A stretch of 64,000 nt of DNA. Origin: an uncultured Lachnospiraceae bacterium (GTDB taxonomy: Bacteria > Bacillota > Clostridia > Lachnospirales > Lachnospiraceae). The translations under genes were made by a program, and so were the position numbers. Of the stretch, positions 8,470-16,814 are shown one piece after another; the stretch's first letter is position 1, and every line of letters starts with the position of its first letter. The stretch covers positions 79,210 to 143,209 of the forward strand of contig CACYMJ010000007.1 in assembly GCA_902775485.1 (NCBI GenBank), given 5' to 3'. The notes beneath the pieces are model-generated. The model did not search any database, was not told the origin of the DNA, and worked only from the letters and a program-made list of their open reading frames with translations.

Positions 8470-10545
8470 ATGTCTGAATACATAAAACTGCGGGATCTGG
8501 CCGCACATCTCGGTCTGAATAAGGGTGACAGGGTATACGTTACAAGTGATGTCAAGGGACTTCTGTACGGCTGTATGCATCATGATGACGATACCGATCT
8601 TAACATTCTTATAGACGGTATAATAAACATAATAGGCGAAGAGGGTTCCCTCGTTCTGCCGACTTTCAACTGGAGCTTCTGTTCGGGAGCTCCGTTTGAT
8701 TACTATAAGACACCCGCCAAAACGGGGTCTTTGTGCAAGATCGCAATGGAGCGAAAAGATTTTCGCCGTACAAAACACCCGATCTATTCGTTCACATGCT
8801 GGGGTGCCGATACGGACGATCTGTGCGCCCTTGAGAACAAAAGCTCATTCGGTTCCGATTCGCCGTTTGCGTATATGGTAGAAAAGGGATACCGGAATCT
8901 GTTCATAGACAAGGATCTTGAGCATTCGTTCGTGTTTGTTCACTATGCCGAGCAGTCGGTCGGAAATCTTCACGGCAATTACCGGTATCTGAAGGATTTT
9001 ACCGGAGAATATACGGACGAGAACGGCATTACGACGACAAGAACTTACGATATGAACGTAAGGGCGCTCGATAAGGACGTTACGAATGTTATATATGCGT
9101 TCGAGGACGAGTTTATCGAAAAGGGGATAATGAAGCGGTTTTATATCAATGACCTTGAATATAAGATCATTGAGTTGGCCGCATCTCATCCGATACTTCA
9201 GGAAGACGTGCGCCATAACAGAAGCCGCAGGATATGTTCTTTCACAGGCCAGGATAATGCATATCTTGATGACGGCAGGGACATGTTCGCACTTGCGAGT
9301 GAGATTTTTCCGATATGCAGGAGCATTATGGGAGAAGGTGTCAGACAGACGTTTGATATCCTGCTTCGGGAAATGCCCGATATGAAGCTTTATGAAGTAC
9401 CGACCGGGACAAAAGTATTTGACTGGACCATTCCGAATGAATGGGCTATAAGAGATGCATATATAGAAAACGAAAACGGTGAGAAGATCGTTGACATGAA
9501 GGTCAACAATCTCCATGTAATGGGCTATTCCACACCGGTAGACGAGTGGATGAGCCTTGATGATCTTAAGGAGCACATTTATACGCTTAAGGATCAGCCG
9601 GATCTTATACCGTACTGTACTTCCTACTATAAGGAGCGCTGGGGATTCTGCATGAGCGAGGATCAGCTGGTCTCCCTTCCCGACGGAAGATATCACGCGT
9701 ATATAGATTCCGACCTGTTTGAGGGATCGTTAACGTACGGTGAACTCCTGATTCCGGGTGAGAGCCGTGAGGAGATATTCTTCAGTTCGTATATATGTCA
9801 TCCGTCAATGGCCAACAATGAATGTTCCGGCCCGGTAGTGATGACAAAACTTGCAAAATACATCGCGGCGATGCCGAAAAGAAGATACTCATACAGGCTG
9901 GTTCTTCTCCCCGAGACAATAGGCGCGATCACATATATCTCGAGAAATCTGGAAACACTGAAGAAAAACGTGATCGCCGGATTCAACATTACGTGCGTCG
10001 GTGATGACAGGGCATATTCGATAGTACATTCCAGATATGCCAATACACTTGCCGACAGAGTCCTGATGAATGTGCTTGCCGGAATGGACCCGGATTTTAA
10101 GGAATACTCTTATCTCGAAAGAGGAAGTGATGAGAGACAGTATCAGGCTCCGGGAGTTGACATTCCGCTCGTATGTTTCTGCAGATCAAAATACCATGTT
10201 TATCCGGAATATCATACAAGCGGTGATAATCTTGATATCATATCCGCCGACGGACTTGCGGGCAGTCTTGAAGTACTGCTGAAATGTACGGAGGCGCTTG
10301 AGAACAACTACAAGTACAGGATCAAATGCCTGTGTGAACCCCAGCTCGGACGGCGCGGACTGATGCCGACTACGAGCAACAAGGAAAGTTACAAGGATAC
10401 GCTCATACTCAAGGATATCTCGGCGTATGCGGACGGTACGAATGACATATTTGAACTGAGCGATCATATAGGCCATGCAGTTTGCGACATGCTGCCCACC
10501 CTTAAGAAGATGGTTGAGGCGGGACTGCTTGAGGCCGTAAAATAA
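8470..10545 (+). CDS. Fusion protein: AAC(3)-like acyltransferase domain plus DUF4910 (M28-like) domain and C-terminal winged helix
   Basis: This 691-aa protein joins two enzymes. Residues about 10-255 resemble the aminoglycoside 3-N-acetyltransferase (Antibiotic_NAT) fold, including a candidate catalytic H158xxE161 (VHYAEQ). Residues about 270-610 resemble DUF4910, an aminopeptidase-like zinc fold; possible metal ligands are H444 and E451 (YICHPSMANNECSG), D554/E555 (GSDERQ) and H582 (EYHTSGDN). The last 80 residues look like the winged helix that usually accompanies DUF4910. In other genomes both domains occur in surface-sugar or flagellin modification clusters rather than resistance loci. 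The next genes encode an acyl carrier protein and a MaoC hydratase, so acyl transfer to an amino sugar or small amine is a reasonable inference. The substrate is unknown. Confidence 0.8.
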   Translation: MSEYIKLRDLAAHLGLNKGDRVYVTSDVKGLLYGCMHHDDDTDLNILIDGIINIIGEEGSLVLPTFNWSFCSGAPFDYYKTPAKTGSLCKIAMERKDFRRTKHPIYSFTCWGADTDDLCALENKSSFGSDSPFAYMVEKGYRNLFIDKDLEHSFVFVHYAEQSVGNLHGNYRYLKDFTGEYTDENGITTTRTYDMNVRALDKDVTNVIYAFEDEFIEKGIMKRFYINDLEYKIIELAASHPILQEDVRHNRSRRICSFTGQDNAYLDDGRDMFALASEIFPICRSIMGEGVRQTFDILLREMPDMKLYEVPTGTKVFDWTIPNEWAIRDAYIENENGEKIVDMKVNNLHVMGYSTPVDEWMSLDDLKEHIYTLKDQPDLIPYCTSYYKERWGFCMSEDQLVSLPDGRYHAYIDSDLFEGSLTYGELLIPGESREEIFFSSYICHPSMANNECSGPVVMTKLAKYIAAMPKRRYSYRLVLLPETIGAITYISRNLETLKKNVIAGFNITCVGDDRAYSIVHSRYANTLADRVLMNVLAGMDPDFKEYSYLERGSDERQYQAPGVDIPLVCFCRSKYHVYPEYHTSGDNLDIISADGLAGSLEVLLKCTEALENNYKYRIKCLCEPQLGRRGLMPTTSNKESYKDTLILKDISAYADGTNDIFELSDHIGHAVCDMLPTLKKMVEAGLLEAVK

Positions 10546-10563
10546 TGCTGGAAGGTAAATACA

Positions 10564-10803
10564 ATGACACATGAACAGATAATGGAAAAAGTTCAGCAGA
10601 TCTTTCGTGAGGTTTTTGATGATGACTCTCTTGTTATCACAGATTCGACCAATTCTTCCGACATAGAAGACTGGGACTCGCTTGAACACATAGCACTTGT
10701 TGTTTCAATGGAAAAGGAATTTGATCTGAAGTTCGATCTGAAAGAAGTAAACGAACTTGCAAATGTCGGAGAGATGGTTGATCTGATCGCGTCTAAACTG
10801 TAG
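10564..10803 (+). CDS. Acyl carrier protein (discrete)
   Basis: This 79-aa acidic, helical carrier protein has the phosphopantetheine attachment serine at Ser39 in DWDSLEH. The flanking hydrophobic pattern (ALVVSMEKEFDLKF, then LANVGEMVDLI) is typical of carrier proteins used in secondary or sugar-modification pathways; fatty-acid AcpP usually has DSLD at this place. It begins 18 bases after the AAC(3)/DUF4910 fusion gene and is followed immediately by a MaoC hydratase gene, so it probably carries the acyl group used by those enzymes. The activating enzyme could be the acyl-CoA synthetase-like protein encoded at 13.3 kb, which is speculative. Confidence 0.92.
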   Translation: MTHEQIMEKVQQIFREVFDDDSLVITDSTNSSDIEDWDSLEHIALVVSMEKEFDLKFDLKEVNELANVGEMVDLIASKL

Positions 10804-10812
10804 GTGATGAAG

Positions 10813-11229
10813 ATGAACGAATACAGATATGAGGATATCCGGATCGGACATAAAGAGAGTTTTACCGTTACCCTTACCGAAGAGATGATGGCATCATTTA
10901 AGGATATCACGAAAGATGTCAACCCTCTTCACAACGATGAGGAGTACGCAAGGTCAAAGGGCCATAGAGGCCGCGTGGCATTCGGGATGTTGACGGCATC
11001 TTTTTTGTCAACGCTTGCAGGAGTTTATCTTCCGGGAAAAAGAAGCCTCATTCATGAGGTGAAGATCAAATTTGCGAAACCCGTTTATATCGGTGATACA
11101 CTTACCGTCGAAGGTATTGTTGAGGAAAAGAATGACACGTACAGCCTGCTGATGGTAAAGGTTACGATACGAAACGGCGACGGCGACAAAGTGTGCAGGG
11201 CAAAGATGCAGATCGGAGTCGATTCATAA
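10813..11229 (+). CDS. MaoC family hydratase (R-specific enoyl hydratase-like)
   Basis: This 138-aa hot-dog-fold protein has the MaoC active-site signature D35-V-N37-P-L-H40, with Asp and His as the likely catalytic pair for adding water to an enoyl thioester. FGMLTASFLSTLAG and the downstream FAKPVYIGDTL strand are also typical. ATG 10813 is preferred: AGGTG at 10802-10806 sits six bases upstream, while GTG 10804 and ATG 10807 overlap that site. The gene overlaps the region just after the ACP stop, so the two are probably translationally coupled. It would act on an enoyl-ACP or enoyl-CoA in the same pathway; the chain length is unknown. Confidence 0.9.
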   Translation: MNEYRYEDIRIGHKESFTVTLTEEMMASFKDITKDVNPLHNDEEYARSKGHRGRVAFGMLTASFLSTLAGVYLPGKRSLIHEVKIKFAKPVYIGDTLTVEGIVEEKNDTYSLLMVKVTIRNGDGDKVCRAKMQIGVDS

Positions 11230-11255
11230 GCTTTATTATAATAAGGAGGACAGAC

Positions 11256-11978
11256 ATGAGTGCACAGGAAACATTGCAGCAATGGATAAGCGCATCGGAC
11301 AATATCGTTTTTTTCGGCGGAGCCGGAGTTTCGACGGAAAGCGGAATACCGGATTTTCGAAGTGTGGACGGACTGTACAATCAGAAGTATGACTATCCTC
11401 CGGAAACGATACTGTCTCATACTTTTTACAGGAGTAAGCCCGAGGAATTCTACAGATTCTATCGTGACAAAATGCTGTGTACGACAGCAAAGCCCAACAA
11501 AGCCCATCTGAAACTGGCCGAACTTGAGAGGGCGGGCAAGCTCAAAGCGGTAGTTACGCAGAACATAGACGGCCTGCATCAGGCGGCGGGCAGCAGGGAA
11601 GTTCTCGAACTACACGGAAGCGTACTTCGCAATTACTGTGAATCCTGCAAAAAAGCATTTGATGTCGATTACATCATAAACAGCGAGGGCGTTCCCAAAT
11701 GCGACAAGTGCGGCGGACCGATAAAGCCGGATGTTGTTCTTTATGAAGAGGGACTTGACAGCAATACAATGTCAAAATCGATAAAATACATTTCCGAAGC
11801 GGATATCCTCATCATAGGAGGAACATCTCTTGCGGTGTATCCGGCTGCCGGACTTATTGATTATTACAGGGGAAACAAGCTGGTTTTGATCAATAAGTCA
11901 AAAACACCCATGGACTCAAGAGCCGATCTTGTGATAAATGACAGTATAGGAGAGGTTTTGGGGGCGATCACAGTCTGA
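11256..11978 (+). CDS. cobB: NAD-dependent protein deacylase of the SIR2 family
   Basis: This 240-aa sirtuin has the full set of motifs: GGAGVSTESGIPDFR at 21-35 for NAD binding, TQNIDGLH at 101-108, catalytic His120 (LHG), a zinc site at C128/C131/C149/C152 (CESC and CDKC), and GTSLAVYP. It removes acyl groups from lysine side chains using NAD. AAGGAGG precedes ATG 11256. As last gene of the plsY-to-sirtuin run it stands next to acyl carrier and acyltransferase genes; whether it serves that pathway or general protein deacylation cannot be decided. No strong terminator follows it. Confidence 0.94.
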   Translation: MSAQETLQQWISASDNIVFFGGAGVSTESGIPDFRSVDGLYNQKYDYPPETILSHTFYRSKPEEFYRFYRDKMLCTTAKPNKAHLKLAELERAGKLKAVVTQNIDGLHQAAGSREVLELHGSVLRNYCESCKKAFDVDYIINSEGVPKCDKCGGPIKPDVVLYEEGLDSNTMSKSIKYISEADILIIGGTSLAVYPAAGLIDYYRGNKLVLINKSKTPMDSRADLVINDSIGEVLGAITV

Positions 11979-11997
11979 TTTTTGTTACCGAAAACCC

Positions 11998-12026
11998 TTG
12001 AAAACGTGTGTGGTATGTGTTATCAT
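11998..12026 (+). promoter_or_regulatory. Sigma-A promoter for rpsF-ssb-rpsR
   Basis: TTGAAA (11998-12003), a 17-base spacer and TATCAT (12021-12026) precede rpsF. Transcription would start near 12033, leaving a leader of about 100 bases. Confidence 0.7.
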
Positions 12027-12033
12027 ACCATCT

Positions 12034-12111
12034 CGTGATACAATTTTTTCCTTGCTCCCGGAAGGGTTCGGGGGCCAAAGAGCGGTCACATGTATCATCG
12101 AAGTGACGCTC
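12034..12111 (+). promoter_or_regulatory. Structured rpsF leader, candidate S6:S18 autoregulatory element
   Basis: Two hairpins can form. The first is GCTCCCG (12054-12060) with CGGGGGC (12069-12075). The second is GAGCG-G-TCAC (12080-12089) with GTGACGCTC (12103-12111), with one bulged G. TGATACA (12036-12042) is also complementary to TGTATCA (12091-12097) inside the second loop, giving an alternative pairing. A ribosomal-protein leader bound by the S6:S18 complex is known before rpsF in many bacteria; this region has the right position, but the match to that motif is not proven by eye. Confidence 0.55.
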
Positions 12112-12134
12112 AAAGACCAGAAGGAGGTACAGGC

Positions 12135-12422
12135 ATGAGCAAATATGAATTATGCGTTGTTCTTAATGCTAAGATCGAAGACGATGAGAGAGCTGCCATA
12201 ATCGAAAAGATCAAGAGTTACGTTGATCGTTTCGGTGGTGCGGTTACGAACGTTGACGAGTGGGGCAAGAAGAGACTTGCTTATGAAGTCCAGAAAATGA
12301 GAGAAGGCTTCTACTACTTTGTCCAGTTCGATGCAGAGCCGTCCACGCCGCTTGAGATCGAAAATCGTGTCCGCATTATGGATAACGTTCTTCGTTATCT
12401 CTGCGTTAAGGCAGAAGCGTAA
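12135..12422 (+). CDS. rpsF: 30S ribosomal protein S6
   Basis: This 95-aa small-subunit protein binds the 16S rRNA platform together with S18. The sequence has the usual S6 opening (YELCVVLNAKI) and the conserved WGKKRLAYEVQKMREGFYY segment, and normal length. ATG 12135 is chosen because AAGGAGG lies at 12121-12127. An upstream in-frame codon at 12090 would place the start inside the structured leader. It forms the conserved rpsF-ssb-rpsR operon, which lets S6 and S18 be made together. Its synthesis is probably regulated through the leader described separately. Confidence 0.97.
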   Translation: MSKYELCVVLNAKIEDDERAAIIEKIKSYVDRFGGAVTNVDEWGKKRLAYEVQKMREGFYYFVQFDAEPSTPLEIENRVRIMDNVLRYLCVKAEA

Positions 12423-12438
12423 TAGAAAGTGAGTTTAT

Positions 12439-12888
12439 ATGAACAAGGTAATATTAGTAGGAAGATTAACCCGTGATCCCAATGTCAGCTATTCGGCAGG
12501 AAATGAGCCGAGAGCGGTTGCGAGATACACGCTTGCCGTTGACAGAAGAGTAAGAAGAGACAGCGGCAGCAACGATCAACCGACAGCGGATTTTATAAGC
12601 ATTGTTGCGTTTGGTCGTGACGGCGAATTTGCCGAGAAGTATCTTCGCAAGGGTTCGAGAATACTTGTCGAGGGACATATCCAGACAGGCAGCTACACAA
12701 ACAAGGACGGACAGAAAGTCTATACCACAGACGTAGTTGTTGAAAGACATGAGTTTGTCGACAGTAAGTCATCACAGGGTTCCGATCAGTTTGTTCCCGC
12801 AAATGACGGCGGAGCAGCCGGCAATGACAGTGGCGACGGATTCATGAACATTCCGGATGGGATCGACGAGGAACTTCCTTTCAGTTAA
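12439..12888 (+). CDS. ssb: Single-stranded DNA-binding protein
   Basis: This 149-aa protein has an N-terminal OB fold at about residues 1-105 ([50 protein letters not shown]) that wraps single-stranded DNA as a tetramer. It has a glycine/asparagine/aspartate-rich linker and the acidic C-terminal tip IDEELPFS that recruits replication and repair proteins. It lies 16 bases after rpsF and 23 bases before rpsR, the standard order. Nothing is unusual. Confidence 0.97.
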   Translation: MNKVILVGRLTRDPNVSYSAGNEPRAVARYTLAVDRRVRRDSGSNDQPTADFISIVAFGRDGEFAEKYLRKGSRILVEGHIQTGSYTNKDGQKVYTTDVVVERHEFVDSKSSQGSDQFVPANDGGAAGNDSGDGFMNIPDGIDEELPFS

Positions 12889-12911
12889 GTCAGATCAGGA
12901 GGACAGTTATT

Positions 12912-13187
12912 ATGGCTTTTGGAAAACCGCAAGGTGAAGGCGATAGAGCAGATGCACCGGTAAGAAGAAGAAATACGATGCACAGACGTAAGAAGGTCTG
13001 CGTATTCTGTGGCAAGGAAAAGGCACTTGATTATAAAGATGTTGCTACTCTCAAGAGATACGTATCAGAGAGAGGAAAGATCCTTCCCAGAAGGATCACG
13101 GGAAACTGTGCAAGACATCAGAGAGCCCTTACAGTTGCAGTAAAACGTGCACGCCACGTAGCATTAATGCCTTACACAGCTGAATAA
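12912..13187 (+). CDS. rpsR: 30S ribosomal protein S18
   Basis: This 91-aa protein has the S18 core ([20 protein letters not shown], then [13 protein letters not shown]) that binds 16S rRNA next to S6. It has an N-terminal extension with CVFC at about 30-33 and a further Cys in TGNC, consistent with the zinc-binding form of S18. A GGAGGA ribosome site precedes the ATG. A strong terminator follows directly, so this is the last gene of the rpsF operon. Confidence 0.97.
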   Translation: MAFGKPQGEGDRADAPVRRRNTMHRRKKVCVFCGKEKALDYKDVATLKRYVSERGKILPRRITGNCARHQRALTVAVKRARHVALMPYTAE

Positions 13188-13200
13188 TGACGGTAATCAC

Positions 13201-13232
13201 AGACCGATCGTCTTCGGACGGTCGGTCTTTTA
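13201..13232 (+). terminator. Rho-independent terminator after rpsR
   Basis: AGACCGATCGTC pairs with GACGGTCGGTCT around a stable TTCG tetraloop and is followed by TTTTA. Confidence 0.93.
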
Positions 13233-13261
13233 TTGACATTTATATCGGGAAAAGATAAACT
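13233..13261 (+). promoter_or_regulatory. Sigma-A promoter for the acyl-CoA synthetase gene
   Basis: TTGACA (13233-13238), a 17-base spacer and TAAACT (13256-13261). Downstream, AACGCT-TTAT-AGCGTT (13278-13293) is an inverted repeat in the leader that could be an operator or a small hairpin. Confidence 0.72.
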
Positions 13262-13327
13262 AATTCATGTGCGCTTGAACGCTTTATAGCGTTAAAGTAA
13301 TATCTTTTTTATACGGAGGACTATCAA

Positions 13328-14962
13328 ATGCCCATCACAGAACTTCTTGAGAGAAATGCGAGAGAATATCCGAATGATATCGCACTCATAGAGATCAATC
13401 CCAAGATCAAGGAAAACAGACGTGTTACCTGGAAGGAATACGAACTTATAGAAAGCACAAAAAAAGAATCTTATCGCCGCGAGATCACATGGAGTGTTTT
13501 TGATGAAAAGGCAAACAGATTTGCAAATTATCTTATGTCCAGAGGGATCAAAAGGGGCGATAAAGTAGGCATCATAATGATGAACTGTCTTGAATGGCTT
13601 CCCATATACTTCGGTGTTCTTAAGACCGGAGCCATGGCCGTGCCGTTCAATTTCAGATATTCTTCGGATGAGATCATGTACTGCGCAAAACTGTCGCAGA
13701 TAGACGTGCTCGTGTTCGGCCCCGAGTTTATCGGACGAATTGAAGAGATATGCGATGAACTTTCCAAAAAGAGACTGTTGATATATGTCGGAGACAACTG
13801 CCCGACATTTGCAGATGATTATAAGGAAGCGGTTGCAAACTGTTCAAGCGTAAAACCCGATGTATCAATTACGGATGATGACGAGGCTGCGATCTATTTT
13901 TCATCAGGAACGACGGGATTCCCCAAAGCTATACTTCACAAACACCGCTCACTTATGCATTCGGCGGCATGCGAACAGAACCATCACGGTCAGCAGAGGG
14001 ATGACACGTTCCTTCTGATACCGCCGCTTTATCATACGGGCGCGAAGATGCATTGGTTCGGAAGTCTTCTGTCGGCATCCAAGGCCGTCCTTCTTCAGGG
14101 TACGGCTCCCGAACTGATACTTGAAGCGGTTTCAAAGGAGAAGTGCACGATAGTCTGGCTCCTTGTTCCGTGGGCGCAGGACATACTTGAAGCGATCGAA
14201 AGCGGACGGGTGAATCTTGATGATTATGAGCTTGACCAGTGGAGACTGATGCATATAGGAGCCCAGCCCGTTCCTAGGAGTCTGATCAAAAAGTGGAAGG
14301 AGATATTCCCGAATCATCAGTATGATACAAACTACGGTCTTTCCGAATCGATAGGTCCCGGCTGTGTACATCTCGGCGTTGAGAATATCGATAAGGTAGG
14401 GTGTATCGGAAAAGCCGGGTACGGATGGGAAACGGCCATTGTAGGAGAAGACCGCAAACCAGTTAAACGCGGCGAGGTCGGTGAACTTGCCGTTAAGGGA
14501 CCCGGAGTCATGGAGTGTTACTATCATGACCCCAAATCGACAAAGGAAGTACTTGCCGACGGGTGGCTTTATACAGGAGATATGGCTACGGAAGACGAGG
14601 ACGGATTCATTATGCTCGTTGACCGTAAGAAGGATGTTATCATAAGCGGCGGTGAAAATATCTATCCGGTACAGATCGAGGATTTCATACGTACAAATGA
14701 GGCTGTTCATGATGTTGCTGTCATAGGTATACCGGATAAACGTCTTGGTGAAGTCAGCTGTGCGATCATTGAACTTAAGAAGGACTACGTTGTCACGGAA
14801 GATGAAATGAATGAATTCTGTATGGCACTTCCGAGGTATAAACGGCCCCGCAAGATCATTTTTGCGGATATACCCCGTAATCCTACCGGAAAGATCGAGA
14901 AGCCGAAACTTCGCGAGATGTATGGAGGCAAGGGACTGGTTGAGGCCCAAAACATGGGATAG
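13328..14962 (+). CDS. AMP-binding acyl-CoA synthetase / acid-thiol ligase
   Basis: This 544-aa adenylate-forming enzyme activates a carboxylic acid with ATP and transfers it to CoA or a carrier thiol. Motifs in order are the phosphate loop YFSSGTTGFPKA (about 188-199), NYGLSESIGP (about 337), the hinge and A8 region YTGDMATEDEDGFI with DRKKDVIISGGENIYP (about 415-450), and the catalytic lysine in NPTGKIEKPKL near the C-terminus. It resembles medium- or long-chain fatty acid ligases and lacks the acetyl-CoA synthetase tryptophan signature by eye. It has its own promoter and is followed after 49 bases by the GH18 gene. It could charge the ACP encoded at 10.6 kb, but this is conjecture. Confidence 0.9.
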   Translation: MPITELLERNAREYPNDIALIEINPKIKENRRVTWKEYELIESTKKESYRREITWSVFDEKANRFANYLMSRGIKRGDKVGIIMMNCLEWLPIYFGVLKTGAMAVPFNFRYSSDEIMYCAKLSQIDVLVFGPEFIGRIEEICDELSKKRLLIYVGDNCPTFADDYKEAVANCSSVKPDVSITDDDEAAIYFSSGTTGFPKAILHKHRSLMHSAACEQNHHGQQRDDTFLLIPPLYHTGAKMHWFGSLLSASKAVLLQGTAPELILEAVSKEKCTIVWLLVPWAQDILEAIESGRVNLDDYELDQWRLMHIGAQPVPRSLIKKWKEIFPNHQYDTNYGLSESIGPGCVHLGVENIDKVGCIGKAGYGWETAIVGEDRKPVKRGEVGELAVKGPGVMECYYHDPKSTKEVLADGWLYTGDMATEDEDGFIMLVDRKKDVIISGGENIYPVQIEDFIRTNEAVHDVAVIGIPDKRLGEVSCAIIELKKDYVVTEDEMNEFCMALPRYKRPRKIIFADIPRNPTGKIEKPKLREMYGGKGLVEAQNMG

Positions 14963-15011
14963 GCAGTATATCACTAAAAGACGGTTATTGTTAAGCGAGC
15001 GGAGATAGATA

Positions 15012-16814
15012 ATGAGTTATAACAGTTCCAGACAGGCAAGAAGAAGGAGAAGATACAGGAGAAGGATCCTGCAGGCGGTGATACCCGTTGCCGTGGCAAT
15101 GGTCCTTATCGGCGTGATTCTTCTGATAGCACAGAGTACGGGATTGTTCGAAGACTGGGGATATTCGAGCAAACAGGCGGACCTTTACGAGTATTTCGGA
15201 CAACCCGGAGCGGATGAGGCGGTTATTGTCGAAAACGGTGAGATAACAGGGGAAAAGATCAAGGTCAATAACGGAAGAATGTATGTACCGTACGAAACGG
15301 TGATCGAAAAATATAATCCCAATTTCTACTGGGAGGCTGTCAGCAACAGACTTCTTTACACTACGGGGGAAGGGGTATACAGTGCCACCCCCGGAGATAA
15401 CTATTACAATCTGGACGGAACCGGAATACAATCGGGTTATCCCGCCTGTTATATGGAGGGTGACGTCCTGATGGTCTGCCTTGATTATGTCAGGGTATTT
15501 ACGAACTTTGAATACAAACTGTTTGGAAACGGTTCTAAAGAGCCTTTCCGCGCAGAGATCAAAAATGAATGGTCGACTCAGGTTGTTGCCGATGTCAAAA
15601 AAGACGATGTCGCCATAAGACGTGAGCCTGACAAAGAAGGTGATGTGTTAAAGGAGCTACGCAAGGGAAGCACTCTTCTTGTCATTGATTCCGAAAATGA
15701 GAAGTGGATGAAAGTGATGTCGGATGATCTTATCACCGGATACATTGAGACCAAGCATCTCGGAGATAAATATGACCGTCCGGAGACACCTGTAAATGAT
15801 GTTGCCCCCATATCCATTGCACAGGTTGCGGATTATTCGCAGCCCGTGGTACTTGCATGGCACAATGTAACGGGCGACGGCTCGGTGTCATCACTTAAGG
15901 ATAACGAGAAATATCTTTCATATATAAATACCATATCGCCGACGTGGTTCTCTCTGGCCGATGATACCGGAGCGGTTGATTCGATCGCATCATCTGCGTA
16001 TGTACAGACATGTCACGCGAAAGGCATCAAGGTATGGGGACTTGTTAGTAATCTTACCCATCCCGAGGTCAATACCACCGCAGTGCTTTCCGATCCGGAT
16101 AAAAGAGCATACGTGACCGAGCAGCTGCTGACGTATGCAAATCAGCTCGGACTTGACGGTATCAATCTTGATTTTGAATCCATTCCTTCCGATGCGGGTC
16201 CGGCATATGTTCAGTTCATAAGGGAATTCTGCCTGAAGGCACATGCTGCCAACCTTGTTGTTTCGGTAGATAACTACGTTCCCAAGGAATACTCAATGCA
16301 CTATAACAGGATGGAGCAGGGTGTATTTGCGGATTATGTCATCATCATGGGATATGATGAGCATACAAGCGCTTCGGATGAGGCAGGTTCGGTAGCTTCG
16401 ATCGGTTTTGTGACAGAAGGTATAGAAAAAACCCTTGAGGAAGTTCCGAAGGAAAAAGTGATAAATGCACTTCCGTTCTATGTCAGAAGCTGGACGGTAG
16501 ATGAGAATGAAAAGATACTCGATGTCCAGACATATGCTATGTCAAAAGCTGCCGAGGTTGCATCCGCAGCCGGAGCGACGCCGGTATGGGATGAGGGAAC
16601 CGGCCAGAATTATGCCGAGTGGCAGCAGGAAGGCGGGACATGCAAGATGTGGCTTGAAGATGTTCAGTCCCTGAAGGCCAAACTCGATGTCATGAAGGCT
16701 CACGATATCGGAGGCGCTGCCGTATGGCAGCTTGCATTCGGTACGGATGAAGCTTTTGCACTGGTCAACGGTTACTATTCATCAGCTGCTCCGACAGAAA
16801 CACAGACCGAATGA
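15012..16814 (+). CDS. Membrane-anchored GH18 glycosidase with SH3-like domain
   Basis: This 600-aa protein has an Arg-rich N-terminus, a transmembrane helix at about residues 22-42, and a copper-amine-oxidase-N-like segment near 75-115 (NGRMYVPYETVIEKY, LLYTT). A bacterial SH3 domain follows at about 185-255 (VAIRREP, GDVLKELRKGSTLLV, GYIETKHL), then a GH18 barrel from about 275 to 590. The GH18 catalytic motif is intact: DGINLDFE at 382-389 with Glu389 as acid. Such proteins act outside the membrane on N-acetylglucosamine-containing polymers; similar ones are spore or cell-wall hydrolases. No cell-wall sorting motif is seen. It follows the acyl-CoA synthetase gene and is followed by a long gene-free stretch. 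Confidence 0.88.
   Translation: MSYNSSRQARRRRRYRRRILQAVIPVAVAMVLIGVILLIAQSTGLFEDWGYSSKQADLYEYFGQPGADEAVIVENGEITGEKIKVNNGRMYVPYETVIEKYNPNFYWEAVSNRLLYTTGEGVYSATPGDNYYNLDGTGIQSGYPACYMEGDVLMVCLDYVRVFTNFEYKLFGNGSKEPFRAEIKNEWSTQVVADVKKDDVAIRREPDKEGDVLKELRKGSTLLVIDSENEKWMKVMSDDLITGYIETKHLGDKYDRPETPVNDVAPISIAQVADYSQPVVLAWHNVTGDGSVSSLKDNEKYLSYINTISPTWFSLADDTGAVDSIASSAYVQTCHAKGIKVWGLVSNLTHPEVNTTAVLSDPDKRAYVTEQLLTYANQLGLDGINLDFESIPSDAGPAYVQFIREFCLKAHAANLVVSVDNYVPKEYSMHYNRMEQGVFADYVIIMGYDEHTSASDEAGSVASIGFVTEGIEKTLEEVPKEKVINALPFYVRSWTVDENEKILDVQTYAMSKAAEVASAAGATPVWDEGTGQNYAEWQQEGGTCKMWLEDVQSLKAKLDVMKAHDIGGAAVWQLAFGTDEAFALVNGYYSSAAPTETQTE

Noticed and set aside
8470-9235. Aminoglycoside resistance gene
   Set aside because: The AAC(3)-like domain is fused to DUF4910 and sits with ACP and MaoC genes and no resistance or mobility genes, so a biosynthetic role is more likely.
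8845-9696. Minus-strand open frame of about 283 codons inside the AAC(3)/DUF4910 gene
   Set aside because: It is a shadow of the plus-strand coding sequence with no motif.
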